A DNA stretch of 17,509 bases from CAYJKB01 sp964370625 (GTDB taxonomy: Bacteria > Bacillota > Clostridia > Oscillospirales > Butyricicoccaceae), in contig CAYJKB010000045.1 of the NCBI GenBank assembly GCA_964370625.1, positions 1 through 17,509 of the forward strand. Direction: 5' to 3'. The translations under genes and the position numbers were made by a program. The notes under the pieces were generated by a model. That model saw only the letters and a program-made list of their open reading frames with translations. It had not been told where the DNA came from and did no database searches. Positions 8,222 to 14,282 of this stretch are shown piece by piece. Every line of letters begins with the position of its first letter. Position 1 is the first letter of the stretch.

Positions 8222-8254
8222 TAAGGGGTGTGACGATTTTCGTCACACCCTTTG
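8222..8254 (+). terminator. Hairpin after the amylase gene
   Basis: Arms 8223-8236 and 8240-8253 pair over 14 bp (one G-T), with outer T-G 8222/8254 and loop TTT; the core is GGGTGTGACGA. It begins 10 nt after the amylase stop and is followed by TTTGGG rather than a clear T-run. It belongs to the same sequence style as the hairpins at 1719, 9979 and 10082. Confidence 0.7.
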
Positions 8255-8260
8255 GGTTGT

Positions 8261-8306
8261 TTGAAAACACAGAAAACAGAAAACTAAACCTAAAATCGAC
8301 AAAGTT
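8261..8306. repeat. 46-bp direct repeat, copy 1
   Basis: Starts TTGAAAACACAGAAAACAG and ends AAAATCGACAAAGTT. It is identical to 8420-8465 except at 8299 (A here, G at 8458), with the copies 159 bp apart. It lies just after the amylase hairpin. No coding function seen. Confidence 0.9.
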
Positions 8307-8419
8307 CTCTTTTCATCGTTCTGAAAACTTGCAAACATCAGTCACATATACAGCATATGCTCCTTCATTTGAAAGTTTCCACGCCTCGACTTTCAGCGTT
8401 TTAAAACAGCCCAGACAAC
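8307..8419. repeat. Core of the intergenic repeat, able to fold; no gene
   Basis: This 113-bp stretch separates the two direct repeats and accounts for most of the long gene-free gap before the sigma factor. It holds a 10-bp palindrome AGCATATGCT (8352-8361) between partly complementary arms 8323-8335 and 8368-8380. A second possible stem pairs TGAAAGT (8370-8376) with ACTTTCA (8389-8395). A short echo links TTTCATCGTTCTGAAAAC (8311-8328) with TTTCAGCGTTTTAAAAC (8391-8407). It is richer in GC than the flanking gap. The direct repeats and palindrome suggest a dispersed intergenic element; transposase genes are absent. An open frame of 96 codons runs through but starts in the terminator stem and has no ribosome binding site. 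Confidence 0.55.
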
Positions 8420-8465
8420 TTGAAAACACAGAAAACAGAAAACTAAACCTAAAATCGGCAAAGTT
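8420..8465. repeat. 46-bp direct repeat, copy 2
   Basis: Second copy of the repeat at 8261, 45 of 46 bases identical. It is followed by an AT-rich stretch (8466-8528) in which I see nothing definite until the ECF promoter. Confidence 0.9.
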
Positions 8466-8528
8466 TTTTGTGATATCAAATTTAATAATTTTGTTTACAT
8501 TTTCTTTTCGATTTTTTTAAATTTTATT

Positions 8529-8554
8529 TGTAACCTTTTTAATAATTGTTCGTC
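8529..8554 (+). promoter_or_regulatory. ECF-sigma-type promoter, probably autoregulatory
   Basis: TGTAAC (8529-8534), a 16-nt spacer, then CGTC (8551-8554). The AAC-bearing -35 and CGTC -10 with 16-17 nt spacing are the hallmark of promoters read by B. subtilis ECF factors such as SigM, SigV and SigX. It lies directly upstream of an ECF sigma gene, whose product commonly transcribes its own operon. Predicted start near 8560; the ribosome binding site is at 8589. Confidence 0.75.
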
Positions 8555-8603
8555 TATATAAGTGAATGCATTTAAACATATTTTAAATGGAGGTGAAAAC
8601 AGC

Positions 8604-9176
8604 TTGAAACACACTCTTGATGCACAGATATTAAATCTTTTTATCGAACGTTCTGAGGGGGCAATAGCAAGAGCGCAAATGGCGTATAATGCTTATATGA
8701 GTACTATTGCTTATAATATTTTAGCGAATAATGAAGACGTTAAAGAGTGTATTAATGATACATTATTAAAAGTGTGGAATACAATTCCGCCCAATAAGCC
8801 AAATTCGCTTAAAGCATATATTGGCACAATTATTCGCAATGTTGCATTAGACAGATACAGGAAAGAACATAGTAAAAAACGAAGTTTAGATAATGGTTTT
8901 TGTCAAGTTTTAGATGAACTTAATGAATGTATTCCTAATGTAAATGATACTTATAAAATTTTTGAAAGTAGCCAAATTTCAGCTATAATATCTGATTATT
9001 TAGCTAGCATATCAGCTGAAAAACGATACATTTTTGTATCACGTTATTATTATGCACAACCAATTAAAACTATTTCAAAAGATTTACATTTATCACAAGC
9101 TAACATTAAAACAATACTTTTCAGAACAAGAAAAGAGTTAAAAGAAAAATTAGAAGCAGAGGGTGTATACATATGA
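8604..9176 (+). CDS. sigV: ECF RNA polymerase sigma factor, SigV-like by context
   Basis: 190-residue extracytoplasmic-function sigma factor. Region 2 spans about 27-92, with the core-binding stretch DVKECINDTLLKVWNTIP and the -10-reading segment AYIGTIIRNVALDRYRK; region 4 spans about 128-184, with the helix-turn-helix ISKDLHLSQANIKTILFRTRKEL. The start is TTG 8604, seven bases after GGAGGTGA; the in-frame GTG at 8562 would sit at the predicted transcription start with no ribosome binding site. Its stop overlaps the start of the anti-sigma gene by ATGA, so the two are translationally coupled. The partner strongly resembles RsiV, hence the SigV-like name, but the sigma sequence alone would not settle the subgroup. 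An ECF-type promoter upstream points to positive autoregulation once the anti-sigma factor is destroyed. Confidence 0.85.
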   Translation: MKHTLDAQILNLFIERSEGAIARAQMAYNAYMSTIAYNILANNEDVKECINDTLLKVWNTIPPNKPNSLKAYIGTIIRNVALDRYRKEHSKKRSLDNGFCQVLDELNECIPNVNDTYKIFESSQISAIISDYLASISAEKRYIFVSRYYYAQPIKTISKDLHLSQANIKTILFRTRKELKEKLEAEGVYI

Positions 9177-9973
9177 AAAATTCGGCAGATAAATTATTTA
9201 ATCACATAGGAAATATTGACGAAAGTTTATTAAATGATATGGAGGATATGAAAAAAATGGCTAATACACGTAAAATGAAAAAACTTGGAACAATTGGGGT
9301 TGCAGCTGCTGCAATGGTGCTTGTAGCAGTACCGAATATCAATCAAACAGTAGCTCATGCTGCTTATGAAATTCCAATTTTAGGTAGCTTTTTTGAAGTT
9401 GTAACTTTTAGAAGTTATGATGAAGCGTTTGGTGATACACAAATTAATGTTGAAGTGCCTGCAGTTGATAGTGGAGATGTAACATTAGATGATGCTATTA
9501 ATAAAACTACAGAAGAATATACTGAAATGTTAGTAAATGATTTTAAAGCACAAACAAATGGGGCTACAGGGTCTATTGATGTATCTTACGAAGTGATTAC
9601 AGATAATGACACATGGTTTACATTAGCAATTCAATCAACTGAAACTATGGCAAGTGGAAATAATAAAGTTGCATATTATCATATAGATAAAACAACAAAT
9701 GAAATTGTGACATTATCAGATTTATTTGAAGGTACAGATTATATTAAATTAATCAGCGATGATATTCGTGCTCAAATGGAAGCACAAATGCAAGCTGATG
9801 ATACAATCGCTTATGTTTTAGATGAAACAGGATTTACTCAAATCGATGAAAATCAAAACTTCTATTTTAATGAAAATGGTACTTTAGTTATTTCTTTTGA
9901 TGAATATACTGTAGCTGCTGGATTTATGGGAATTGTAGAATTTGAAATCAATAATAGTGTAATTGAGTATTAA
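9173..9973 (+). CDS. rsiV: RsiV-like membrane anti-sigma factor (DUF3298-type C-terminus)
   Basis: 266-residue single-pass protein expected to hold its sigma factor at the membrane. Residues 1-35 are the short cytoplasmic sigma-binding part, 36-55 the membrane segment, and the rest extracellular. Just after the membrane segment is AHA-AYEIPILGS with a signal-peptidase-like site after Ala63. This matches the B. subtilis RsiV layout, in which signal peptidase makes the first cut once lysozyme is bound. The extracellular domain ends with the DUF3298-like pattern TLSDLFEGTDYIKLI ... NFYFNENGTLVISFDEY ... MGIVEFEI. The similarity to RsiV seems to run end to end, though I judge it from memory of the family. 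The ATG overlaps the sigma stop. No oatA- or dlt-like target gene follows; a terminator does, so any regulon lies elsewhere. Confidence 0.82.
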   Translation: MKNSADKLFNHIGNIDESLLNDMEDMKKMANTRKMKKLGTIGVAAAAMVLVAVPNINQTVAHAAYEIPILGSFFEVVTFRSYDEAFGDTQINVEVPAVDSGDVTLDDAINKTTEEYTEMLVNDFKAQTNGATGSIDVSYEVITDNDTWFTLAIQSTETMASGNNKVAYYHIDKTTNEIVTLSDLFEGTDYIKLISDDIRAQMEAQMQADDTIAYVLDETGFTQIDENQNFYFNENGTLVISFDEYTVAAGFMGIVEFEINNSVIEY

Positions 9974-9978
9974 TTATA

Positions 9979-10019
9979 TAAGGTGTGTGTCGCATTGTGA
10001 CACACACCTTAATTTTTTT
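9979..10019 (+). terminator. Intrinsic terminator of the sigma/anti-sigma operon
   Basis: Arms 9979-9993 and 9997-10011 (core AAGGTGTGTGTCGC, one G-T pair, loop ATT) are followed by seven T at 10013-10019. It starts five bases after the anti-sigma stop. This member of the hairpin family has a proper U-tract, which supports reading the others as terminators too. Confidence 0.9.
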
Positions 10020-10032
10020 GTAATTTTAATAA

Positions 10033-10132
10033 TTTTCAGCATAGATTATCACTGTTTCATTGATATTATATATAAGAATAAGGCTGTGACGAAAAATTTT
10101 AATTTCGTCACAGCCCCTTTTTATGCTGAAAA
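10033..10132. repeat. 11-bp inverted repeat around a hairpin
   Basis: TTTTCAGCATA (10033-10043) and its exact complement TATGCTGAAAA (10122-10132) bracket 78 bp containing the hairpin at 10082. Together they could form a long stem with an inner hairpin or mark a small mobile element. There is no coding potential and no obvious target-site duplication. Confidence 0.45.
10082..10122. terminator. Terminator between convergent genes
   Basis: GGCTGTGACGAAA (10082-10094) pairs perfectly with TTTCGTCACAGCC (10103-10115) around an 8-nt loop, then CC and five T on the plus strand. On the minus strand it lies 33 nt past the glyoxalase stop and is followed by the T-rich TTATTCTTATAT, so it may serve that gene as well. 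Confidence 0.75.
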
Positions 10133-10148
10133 ATGCATTTAGTTGTGA

Positions 10149-10520
10149 TTACATTCTTTGAGGAATAATTTCAAGCCAATATCCATCAGGGTCATTAATA
10201 AAATAAATACCCATTTCTTTGTTTTCAAAACAAATACAACCCATTTCACTGTGTAATTTGTGGGCTTCATCAAAGTCTGTTGTTTTAAAAGCTAAATGAA
10301 ATTCGCAATCACCTAAATTATAAGGTCTATCCATATCACGAATCCATGTAAGCTCTAAATTGAAATCAGTTTCATCATTGCCTAAATAAACAATGATAAA
10401 TGAGCCATCTTCAGCAGTAATTCTACGCTGTTCTGTAAGTCCTAAAGCTTTTTCATAAAACTCCATAGAACGCGCTAAATCTGCTACGTTATAATTTTCA
10501 TGTACCATTTTAAATTTCAT
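10149..10520 (-). CDS. gloA: Glyoxalase I (lactoylglutathione lyase family)
   Basis: 123-residue vicinal-oxygen-chelate protein that isomerises the hemithioacetal of methylglyoxal and a thiol, part of methylglyoxal detoxification. The two beta-alpha-beta-beta-beta halves carry the expected metal ligands: His7, Glu56 (NLELTW), His75 (EFHLAF) and Glu117 in DPDGYWLEI. Length and pattern fit the short Ni/Co-type bacterial GloA. The ATG at 10520 follows AGGAG with a spacing of about 10; the open frame extends upstream only through the N-filled gap and is not real coding there. The AI-2E gene lies upstream on the same strand across the gap; the two may be cotranscribed. Clostridia often lack glutathione, so the thiol cofactor may be another one. 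Confidence 0.9.
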   Translation of the reverse strand: MKFKMVHENYNVADLARSMEFYEKALGLTEQRRITAEDGSFIIVYLGNDETDFNLELTWIRDMDRPYNLGDCEFHLAFKTTDFDEAHKLHSEMGCICFENKEMGIYFINDPDGYWLEIIPQRM

Positions 10521-10544
10521 TATTTTTGTTCTCCTATTATATTT

Positions 10545-10644
10545 NNNNNNNNNNNNNNNNNNNNNNNNNNNNNNNNNNNNNNNNNNNNNNNNNNNNNNNN
10601 NNNNNNNNNNNNNNNNNNNNNNNNNNNNNNNNNNNNNNNNNNNN
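10545..10644. other. Scaffold gap of 100 N
   Basis: Exactly 100 N, the conventional placeholder for a gap of unknown size. The base run ATTATATTT ends the left flank (10536-10544) and also begins the right flank (10645-10653), so the two contigs may overlap by nine bases with little or nothing missing. It separates the AI-2E and glyoxalase genes. Confidence 0.95.
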
Positions 10645-10668
10645 ATTATATTTTCATTTTGCAATGCC

Positions 10669-10685
10669 AGTCGGTGCTACCGACT
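10669..10685 (-). terminator. Small hairpin at the stop of the AI-2E gene
   Basis: AGTCGGT (10669-10675) and ACCGACT (10679-10685) form a perfect 7-bp stem overlapping the TAG stop. No T-run follows on the minus strand, so it may only slow or stabilise the transcript end. Confidence 0.35.
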
Positions 10686-11754
10686 ACTTGCTAAGGTCAA
10701 CGTCTTTAACCATATAATTATAAACTTCTCTAATTAGTATTTTTAAAATTCCACCTAGTGGAACAGCGATAAACATACCTAAAGGCCCCCAAAGTTGGTT
10801 GCAAGCAAGGATTGCAAAAAGCACCATAATCGGATGAAGTCCTACAGAATCTCCTTGAACTTTAGGAACTACGATATTTCCTTCGATTTGCTGAATAATA
10901 AGCACACATACACCGACAATAATTGCTTGATATACGCCACCTGTTAAAAGTGCAACAGAGGCAGCAACCACACCAGCTATGATAGAGCCGAAATATGGAA
11001 TATAATCAAGAATAAAAGCCATAGTTGCAAGAACAAGTGCAAATTCTACACCGATAATTGAAAATACTATAAATGTAGTAATCCCCATTCCAAGTGAAAC
11101 TAATGATTTTGATTTTAAATAACTCCACACAACGTTATAACATTCATCAATTATTGAAAATGTCTTTTTAGCTAAAGAACGTGGAAGATAATTTACTATA
11201 ATTTTAATCAATTTTCGTGTGTCGACCATAAAGTATACGGTAAGTGTTAAAATGATTACTAAATCAAGTATTCTAGCAGATGAAGTTATCGCACTAGATA
11301 CTACACTGAGTAAAAATTCTGATAAAACCGTTTGTATATTTGTAAAGATAGTTTGAAGTGAGCCATTGTCTGATAATGTTGCATTTATAAGATCTATAAT
11401 ATCTTGAGGAATACCAATTTCTTGCAACCAAGTAATCGCATCATAATATACAGCCTCAAGGGAACTAAAATATACCCCTAAATTTTCGACGAAGAGCATA
11501 ATTTCATCAACGATAGGCCCAAGCAAAACAGACCCTATCGCCCAACCAGATATACCTAGAATCAAAAACACTAATAGAATTGACAAACCTTTTCTGATTT
11601 TCAGTTTATTCATTATAAATCTTGATAACGGGCTAAGCAGAAATGCTAATAACCCAGCGATTGCAAATAACCATAGAATATCTTGAAAGACTATGCCGAC
11701 AGCAGCAATCAAAATTATAATTATTACGAGTACCAATAATTTGGTATTTTTCAC
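10684..11754 (-). CDS. AI-2E family transporter (PerM/YtvI-like permease)
   Basis: 356-residue integral membrane protein of the AI-2 exporter-like family, with the usual arrangement: two paired N-terminal hydrophobic segments, a longer soluble stretch (about 85-150), and a C-terminal group of membrane segments with the conserved DYIPYFGSIIAG and QQIEGNIVVPKVQGDSVGLHP motifs. Members have been linked to autoinducer-2 or ion export, but most, including this one, are unassigned. The start is GTG 11754 with GGAGG seven bases upstream; the open frame extends 64 codons further but without a ribosome binding site and across the promoter. It is transcribed divergently from tex. Glyoxalase lies downstream across the scaffold gap. 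Confidence 0.88.
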   Translation of the reverse strand: MKNTKLLVLVIIIILIAAVGIVFQDILWLFAIAGLLAFLLSPLSRFIMNKLKIRKGLSILLVFLILGISGWAIGSVLLGPIVDEIMLFVENLGVYFSSLEAVYYDAITWLQEIGIPQDIIDLINATLSDNGSLQTIFTNIQTVLSEFLLSVVSSAITSSARILDLVIILTLTVYFMVDTRKLIKIIVNYLPRSLAKKTFSIIDECYNVVWSYLKSKSLVSLGMGITTFIVFSIIGVEFALVLATMAFILDYIPYFGSIIAGVVAASVALLTGGVYQAIIVGVCVLIIQQIEGNIVVPKVQGDSVGLHPIMVLFAILACNQLWGPLGMFIAVPLGGILKILIREVYNYMVKDVDLSK

Positions 11755-11793
11755 TTCTACACCTCCTTGAAGTTTATTGTTTATACTAAATTC

Positions 11794-11822
11794 ATTATAA
11801 CATTCTAATTTACCATTGTAAA
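11794..11822 (-). promoter_or_regulatory. Sigma-A-type promoter for the AI-2E gene
   Basis: On the minus strand TTTACA (11822-11817), 17-nt spacer, TATAAT (11799-11794). It is the best consensus match in the window and gives a leader of about 30 nt before GTG 11754. Confidence 0.75.
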
Positions 11823-11826
11823 TGCT

Positions 11827-11850
11827 AATAATATTTGTTAGAATATTATT
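11827..11850. promoter_or_regulatory. AT-rich dyad between divergent promoters
   Basis: AATAATATT (11827-11835) and AATATTATT (11842-11850) are exact inverted copies separated by 6 nt. The dyad overlaps the -35 of the tex promoter and lies just upstream of the AI-2E promoter, so one repressor could act on both. In such AT-rich DNA it may be chance. Confidence 0.35.
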
Positions 11851-11863
11851 TACAAAATTATAA
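11835..11863 (+). promoter_or_regulatory. Possible promoter for tex
   Basis: TTGTTA (11835-11840), 17-nt spacer, TTATAA (11858-11863). It gives a leader of about 35 nt before the tex start codon. The match is moderate. Confidence 0.5.
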
Positions 11864-11903
11864 CCTTTACCATATAATTTTATCGAAAGAAGGAATATAA
11901 AGC

Positions 11904-14057
11904 ATGAGCATTTCAGAAATTTTAAGCAAAGAACTGAATATCCCATTAAAACTTGTTGATAACATTATCACTCTTATTGATGATGGAAATACAATTCCAT
12001 TCATTGCTCGTTATCGTAAAGAGATGACAGGTTCACAAGATGATACTACACTTCGTAATTTTTATGATAGATTAAATTATTTAAGAAATCTTGATAAACG
12101 TCGTGAAGAAATTACAAATTCTATCACAGAACAAGAAAAAATGACAGATGAAATCATGGGTGCAATTCAAAAAGCAAAGACTTTAGCTGAACTTGAAGAT
12201 ATTTATAGACCGTATAAACAAAAAAGACGTACCCGTGCAACTATTGCAAAAGAAAAAGGTTTAGAACCACTTGCTGAAATTATACTTGCTCAAAAGGATA
12301 CTACACCGATAAATGACCTTGCTATGCCTTTTTTAAGTGAGGAAAAAGAAGTTAGTACAGCTGAAGATGCCATAGCAGGAGCCTTAGATATAATCGCCGA
12401 AATAATTTCAGATGATGCAAATGTACGTAAAGCACTGCGTGAATATTTTAGTAAATATGGTGTTATTGTAAGTAGTGGGGACAGCGAAGTTAAATCTGTT
12501 TATACAATGTATTATGATTATCGTGAGCCTGTGTCAAAAATTCAAGGGCATAGGGTGCTTGCTGTAAATCGTGGTGAACGTGAAGATATATTAAAAGTAA
12601 AACTTGATGGAGATATGGAAGTTGCTTTATCACTTATTTGCAAAGCTTTTGTGCAAGGCACAAATGAGTTATCAAACCTTGTGAAAGATACATGCAAAGA
12701 TAGCTTTGACCGTCTTATCTTTCCATCTATCGAACGTGAAATTCGTTCTGACCTTACAGAAACTGCATCTGAAGGTGCGATTAAAATTTTCTCACTTAAC
12801 TTAAAACAACTTCTGCTACAGCCACCTATTCGTGGAAAAACTTGTCTAGCAGTTGACCCTGCATATCGTACAGGGTGTAAAATCGCAGTGTGTGATGAAA
12901 CAGGGCTTGTGCTCGATGTAGATGTGGTATACCCTACTCCACCACAAAGCAAAGTTGAAGAAGCAGAGAAAAAACTTACAGCGCTTATTAAAAAACATAA
13001 TGTTCAAATTATCGCTATAGGTAATGGCACAGCGTCTAAAGAAAGTGAAATTTTTATAGCAAATTTACTTGCAAAACTTAAATATGATGATTTGGCTTAT
13101 GCTATGGTAAATGAAGCGGGAGCATCTGTTTATTCTGCATCTAAACTTGCATCTGAAGAATTTCCAGAATATGATGTAAGTTTGCGTTCTGCTGTGTCAA
13201 TCGCAAGACGACTTCAAGACCCATTGTCAGAGCTTGTTAAAATTGACCCTAAATCAATTGGCGTTGGACAATATCAACATGATATGCCGAAAAATCGCCT
13301 TGATACTTCGCTTACAGGCGTTGTTGAAGATTGTGTTAATACAGTAGGAATTGATTTGAACACAGCATCACCATCTCTGCTGACTTATGTTTCCGGCTTA
13401 AATGCTACTGTAGCTAAAAATATTGTGACATATCGTGAGCAAAATGGAGCTTTTGCAACACGTAAACAGCTTAATAAAGTTCCACGTTTAGGGCCTCGTG
13501 CTTATGAACAATGTGCTGGATTTTTGCGTATACCAACAAGTAAAAATATCTTGGATAATACATCGGTTCACCCTGAAAGCTATGATGCGGCTAAAAAGCT
13601 ACTTGAGTTATTATCTTATAGCGAAAGTGACGTTAAAGATGGGAATTTATCTGAAATTAATGATAAAATCAAACAATATGGGAAAGATAAATTAAGCGAG
13701 GAAATTGGAGTTGGTGTTCCAACTTTGGTTGATATTGCAACAGAGCTTGCAAAGCCGGGCAGAGATATTCGTGATAGCTTGCCAGCTGTTAATTTACGTA
13801 CTGATGTACTTGATATGAAAGACCTGAAAAAAGGTATGGAGCTTGTTGGAACTGTACGAAATATTACAGATTTTGGTGCATTTGTCGATGTTGGTGTGCA
13901 TCAAGATGGACTTGTGCATATTTCTCAGATTTCTGATAAATTTATTCGCCATCCGTCTGAAGCACTTAAAGTTGGCGATGTTATTACTGTTTATGTGCTT
14001 GATGTCGAAGTGGAAAAATCACGAATTGCTTTAACAATGAAAAAAGGAAATTCTTAA
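11904..14057 (+). CDS. tex: Tex family RNA-binding transcription accessory protein
   Basis: 717-residue cytoplasmic nucleic-acid-binding protein, full length for Tex/YhgF. The order of domains is typical: helical N-terminal region with TIPFIARYRKEMTGSQDD (about 30-47); a YqgF/RNase-H-like fold around 310-440 (CLAVDPAYRTGCK, IAIGNGTASKESE); tandem helix-hairpin-helix near 485-545 (DLNTASPSLLTYVSGL, VPRLGPRAYEQCAGFLRI); and a C-terminal S1 domain at about 644-713 (GTVRNITDFGAFVDVGVHQDGL). Tex proteins affect transcription and RNA metabolism and are widely conserved; the precise job is unsettled. ATG 11904 has AAGGA nine bases upstream. It is a single-gene unit, divergent from the AI-2E gene. 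Confidence 0.96.
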   Translation: MSISEILSKELNIPLKLVDNIITLIDDGNTIPFIARYRKEMTGSQDDTTLRNFYDRLNYLRNLDKRREEITNSITEQEKMTDEIMGAIQKAKTLAELEDIYRPYKQKRRTRATIAKEKGLEPLAEIILAQKDTTPINDLAMPFLSEEKEVSTAEDAIAGALDIIAEIISDDANVRKALREYFSKYGVIVSSGDSEVKSVYTMYYDYREPVSKIQGHRVLAVNRGEREDILKVKLDGDMEVALSLICKAFVQGTNELSNLVKDTCKDSFDRLIFPSIEREIRSDLTETASEGAIKIFSLNLKQLLLQPPIRGKTCLAVDPAYRTGCKIAVCDETGLVLDVDVVYPTPPQSKVEEAEKKLTALIKKHNVQIIAIGNGTASKESEIFIANLLAKLKYDDLAYAMVNEAGASVYSASKLASEEFPEYDVSLRSAVSIARRLQDPLSELVKIDPKSIGVGQYQHDMPKNRLDTSLTGVVEDCVNTVGIDLNTASPSLLTYVSGLNATVAKNIVTYREQNGAFATRKQLNKVPRLGPRAYEQCAGFLRIPTSKNILDNTSVHPESYDAAKKLLELLSYSESDVKDGNLSEINDKIKQYGKDKLSEEIGVGVPTLVDIATELAKPGRDIRDSLPAVNLRTDVLDMKDLKKGMELVGTVRNITDFGAFVDVGVHQDGLVHISQISDKFIRHPSEALKVGDVITVYVLDVEVEKSRIALTMKKGNS

Positions 14058-14162
14058 GCTTGGATTTTAAAATACAAATTTGCAATTTGTGCAACGTGCA
14101 TGATTGAATGTAGAAATAAATAAAAAATATGTGAAAATAGACGAATTTGTTAAAATAAGTAT

Positions 14163-14180
14163 AAGCGATTTAGCTTTTTT
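14163..14180 (+). terminator. Weak candidate terminator after tex
   Basis: AAGC (14163-14166) can pair with GCTT (14173-14176) in front of further T. The stem is only 4 bp. A 7-bp hairpin ACAAATT-TGC-AATTTGT at 14074-14090 lies nearer the stop but has no T-run. Neither is convincing. Confidence 0.25.
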
Positions 14181-14182
14181 CA

Positions 14183-14211
14183 TTTACTTTTATTGTATTA
14201 TTTTGTATAAT
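14183..14211 (+). promoter_or_regulatory. Sigma-A-type promoter for the 1-phosphofructokinase gene
   Basis: TTTACT (14183-14188), 17-nt spacer, TATAAT (14206-14211), the same elements as the prfB promoter. Predicted start near 14218. Confidence 0.7.
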
Positions 14212-14226
14212 AGATTTAACATTCAC

Positions 14227-14256
14227 ATACACTTAAAAATGCCAATTTAAGTGTAT
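14227..14256 (+). promoter_or_regulatory. Palindrome in the kinase leader, operator candidate
   Basis: ATACACTTAAA (14227-14237) and TTTAAGTGTAT (14246-14256) are perfect 11-bp inverted copies around an 8-nt spacer. The palindrome begins about 10 nt after the predicted transcription start and ends 27 nt before the start codon. It could be a repressor site blocking the promoter or a leader hairpin. Fructose operons are often controlled by DeoR- or LacI-type repressors, but no regulator gene is nearby. Confidence 0.5.
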
Positions 14257-14282
14257 CGTAAGCAAGTTTGTGGAGGTATCAC

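Noticed and set aside
8261..8465. Possible short CRISPR array
   Set aside because: Only two repeat units, 46 bp long with a 113-bp spacer that itself has internal structure, and no cas genes nearby.
8230..8520. Plus-strand open frame of 96 codons spanning the repeat
   Set aside because: Its start lies in the stem of the amylase terminator, no ribosome binding site exists, and its internal repetition simply reflects the DNA repeat, whose 159-bp period happens to be a multiple of three.
8562..8603. GTG start at 8562 for the sigma factor
   Set aside because: It coincides with the predicted transcription start and has no ribosome binding site, while TTG 8604 follows GGAGGTGA at normal distance.
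12542..12952. Minus-strand open frame of 136 codons inside tex
   Set aside because: It is a shadow of the tex reading frame, with composition unlike a protein and no ribosome binding site.
14074..14090. Hairpin ACAAATT-TGC-AATTTGT as tex terminator
   Set aside because: The stem is AT-rich and short, and no T-run follows.
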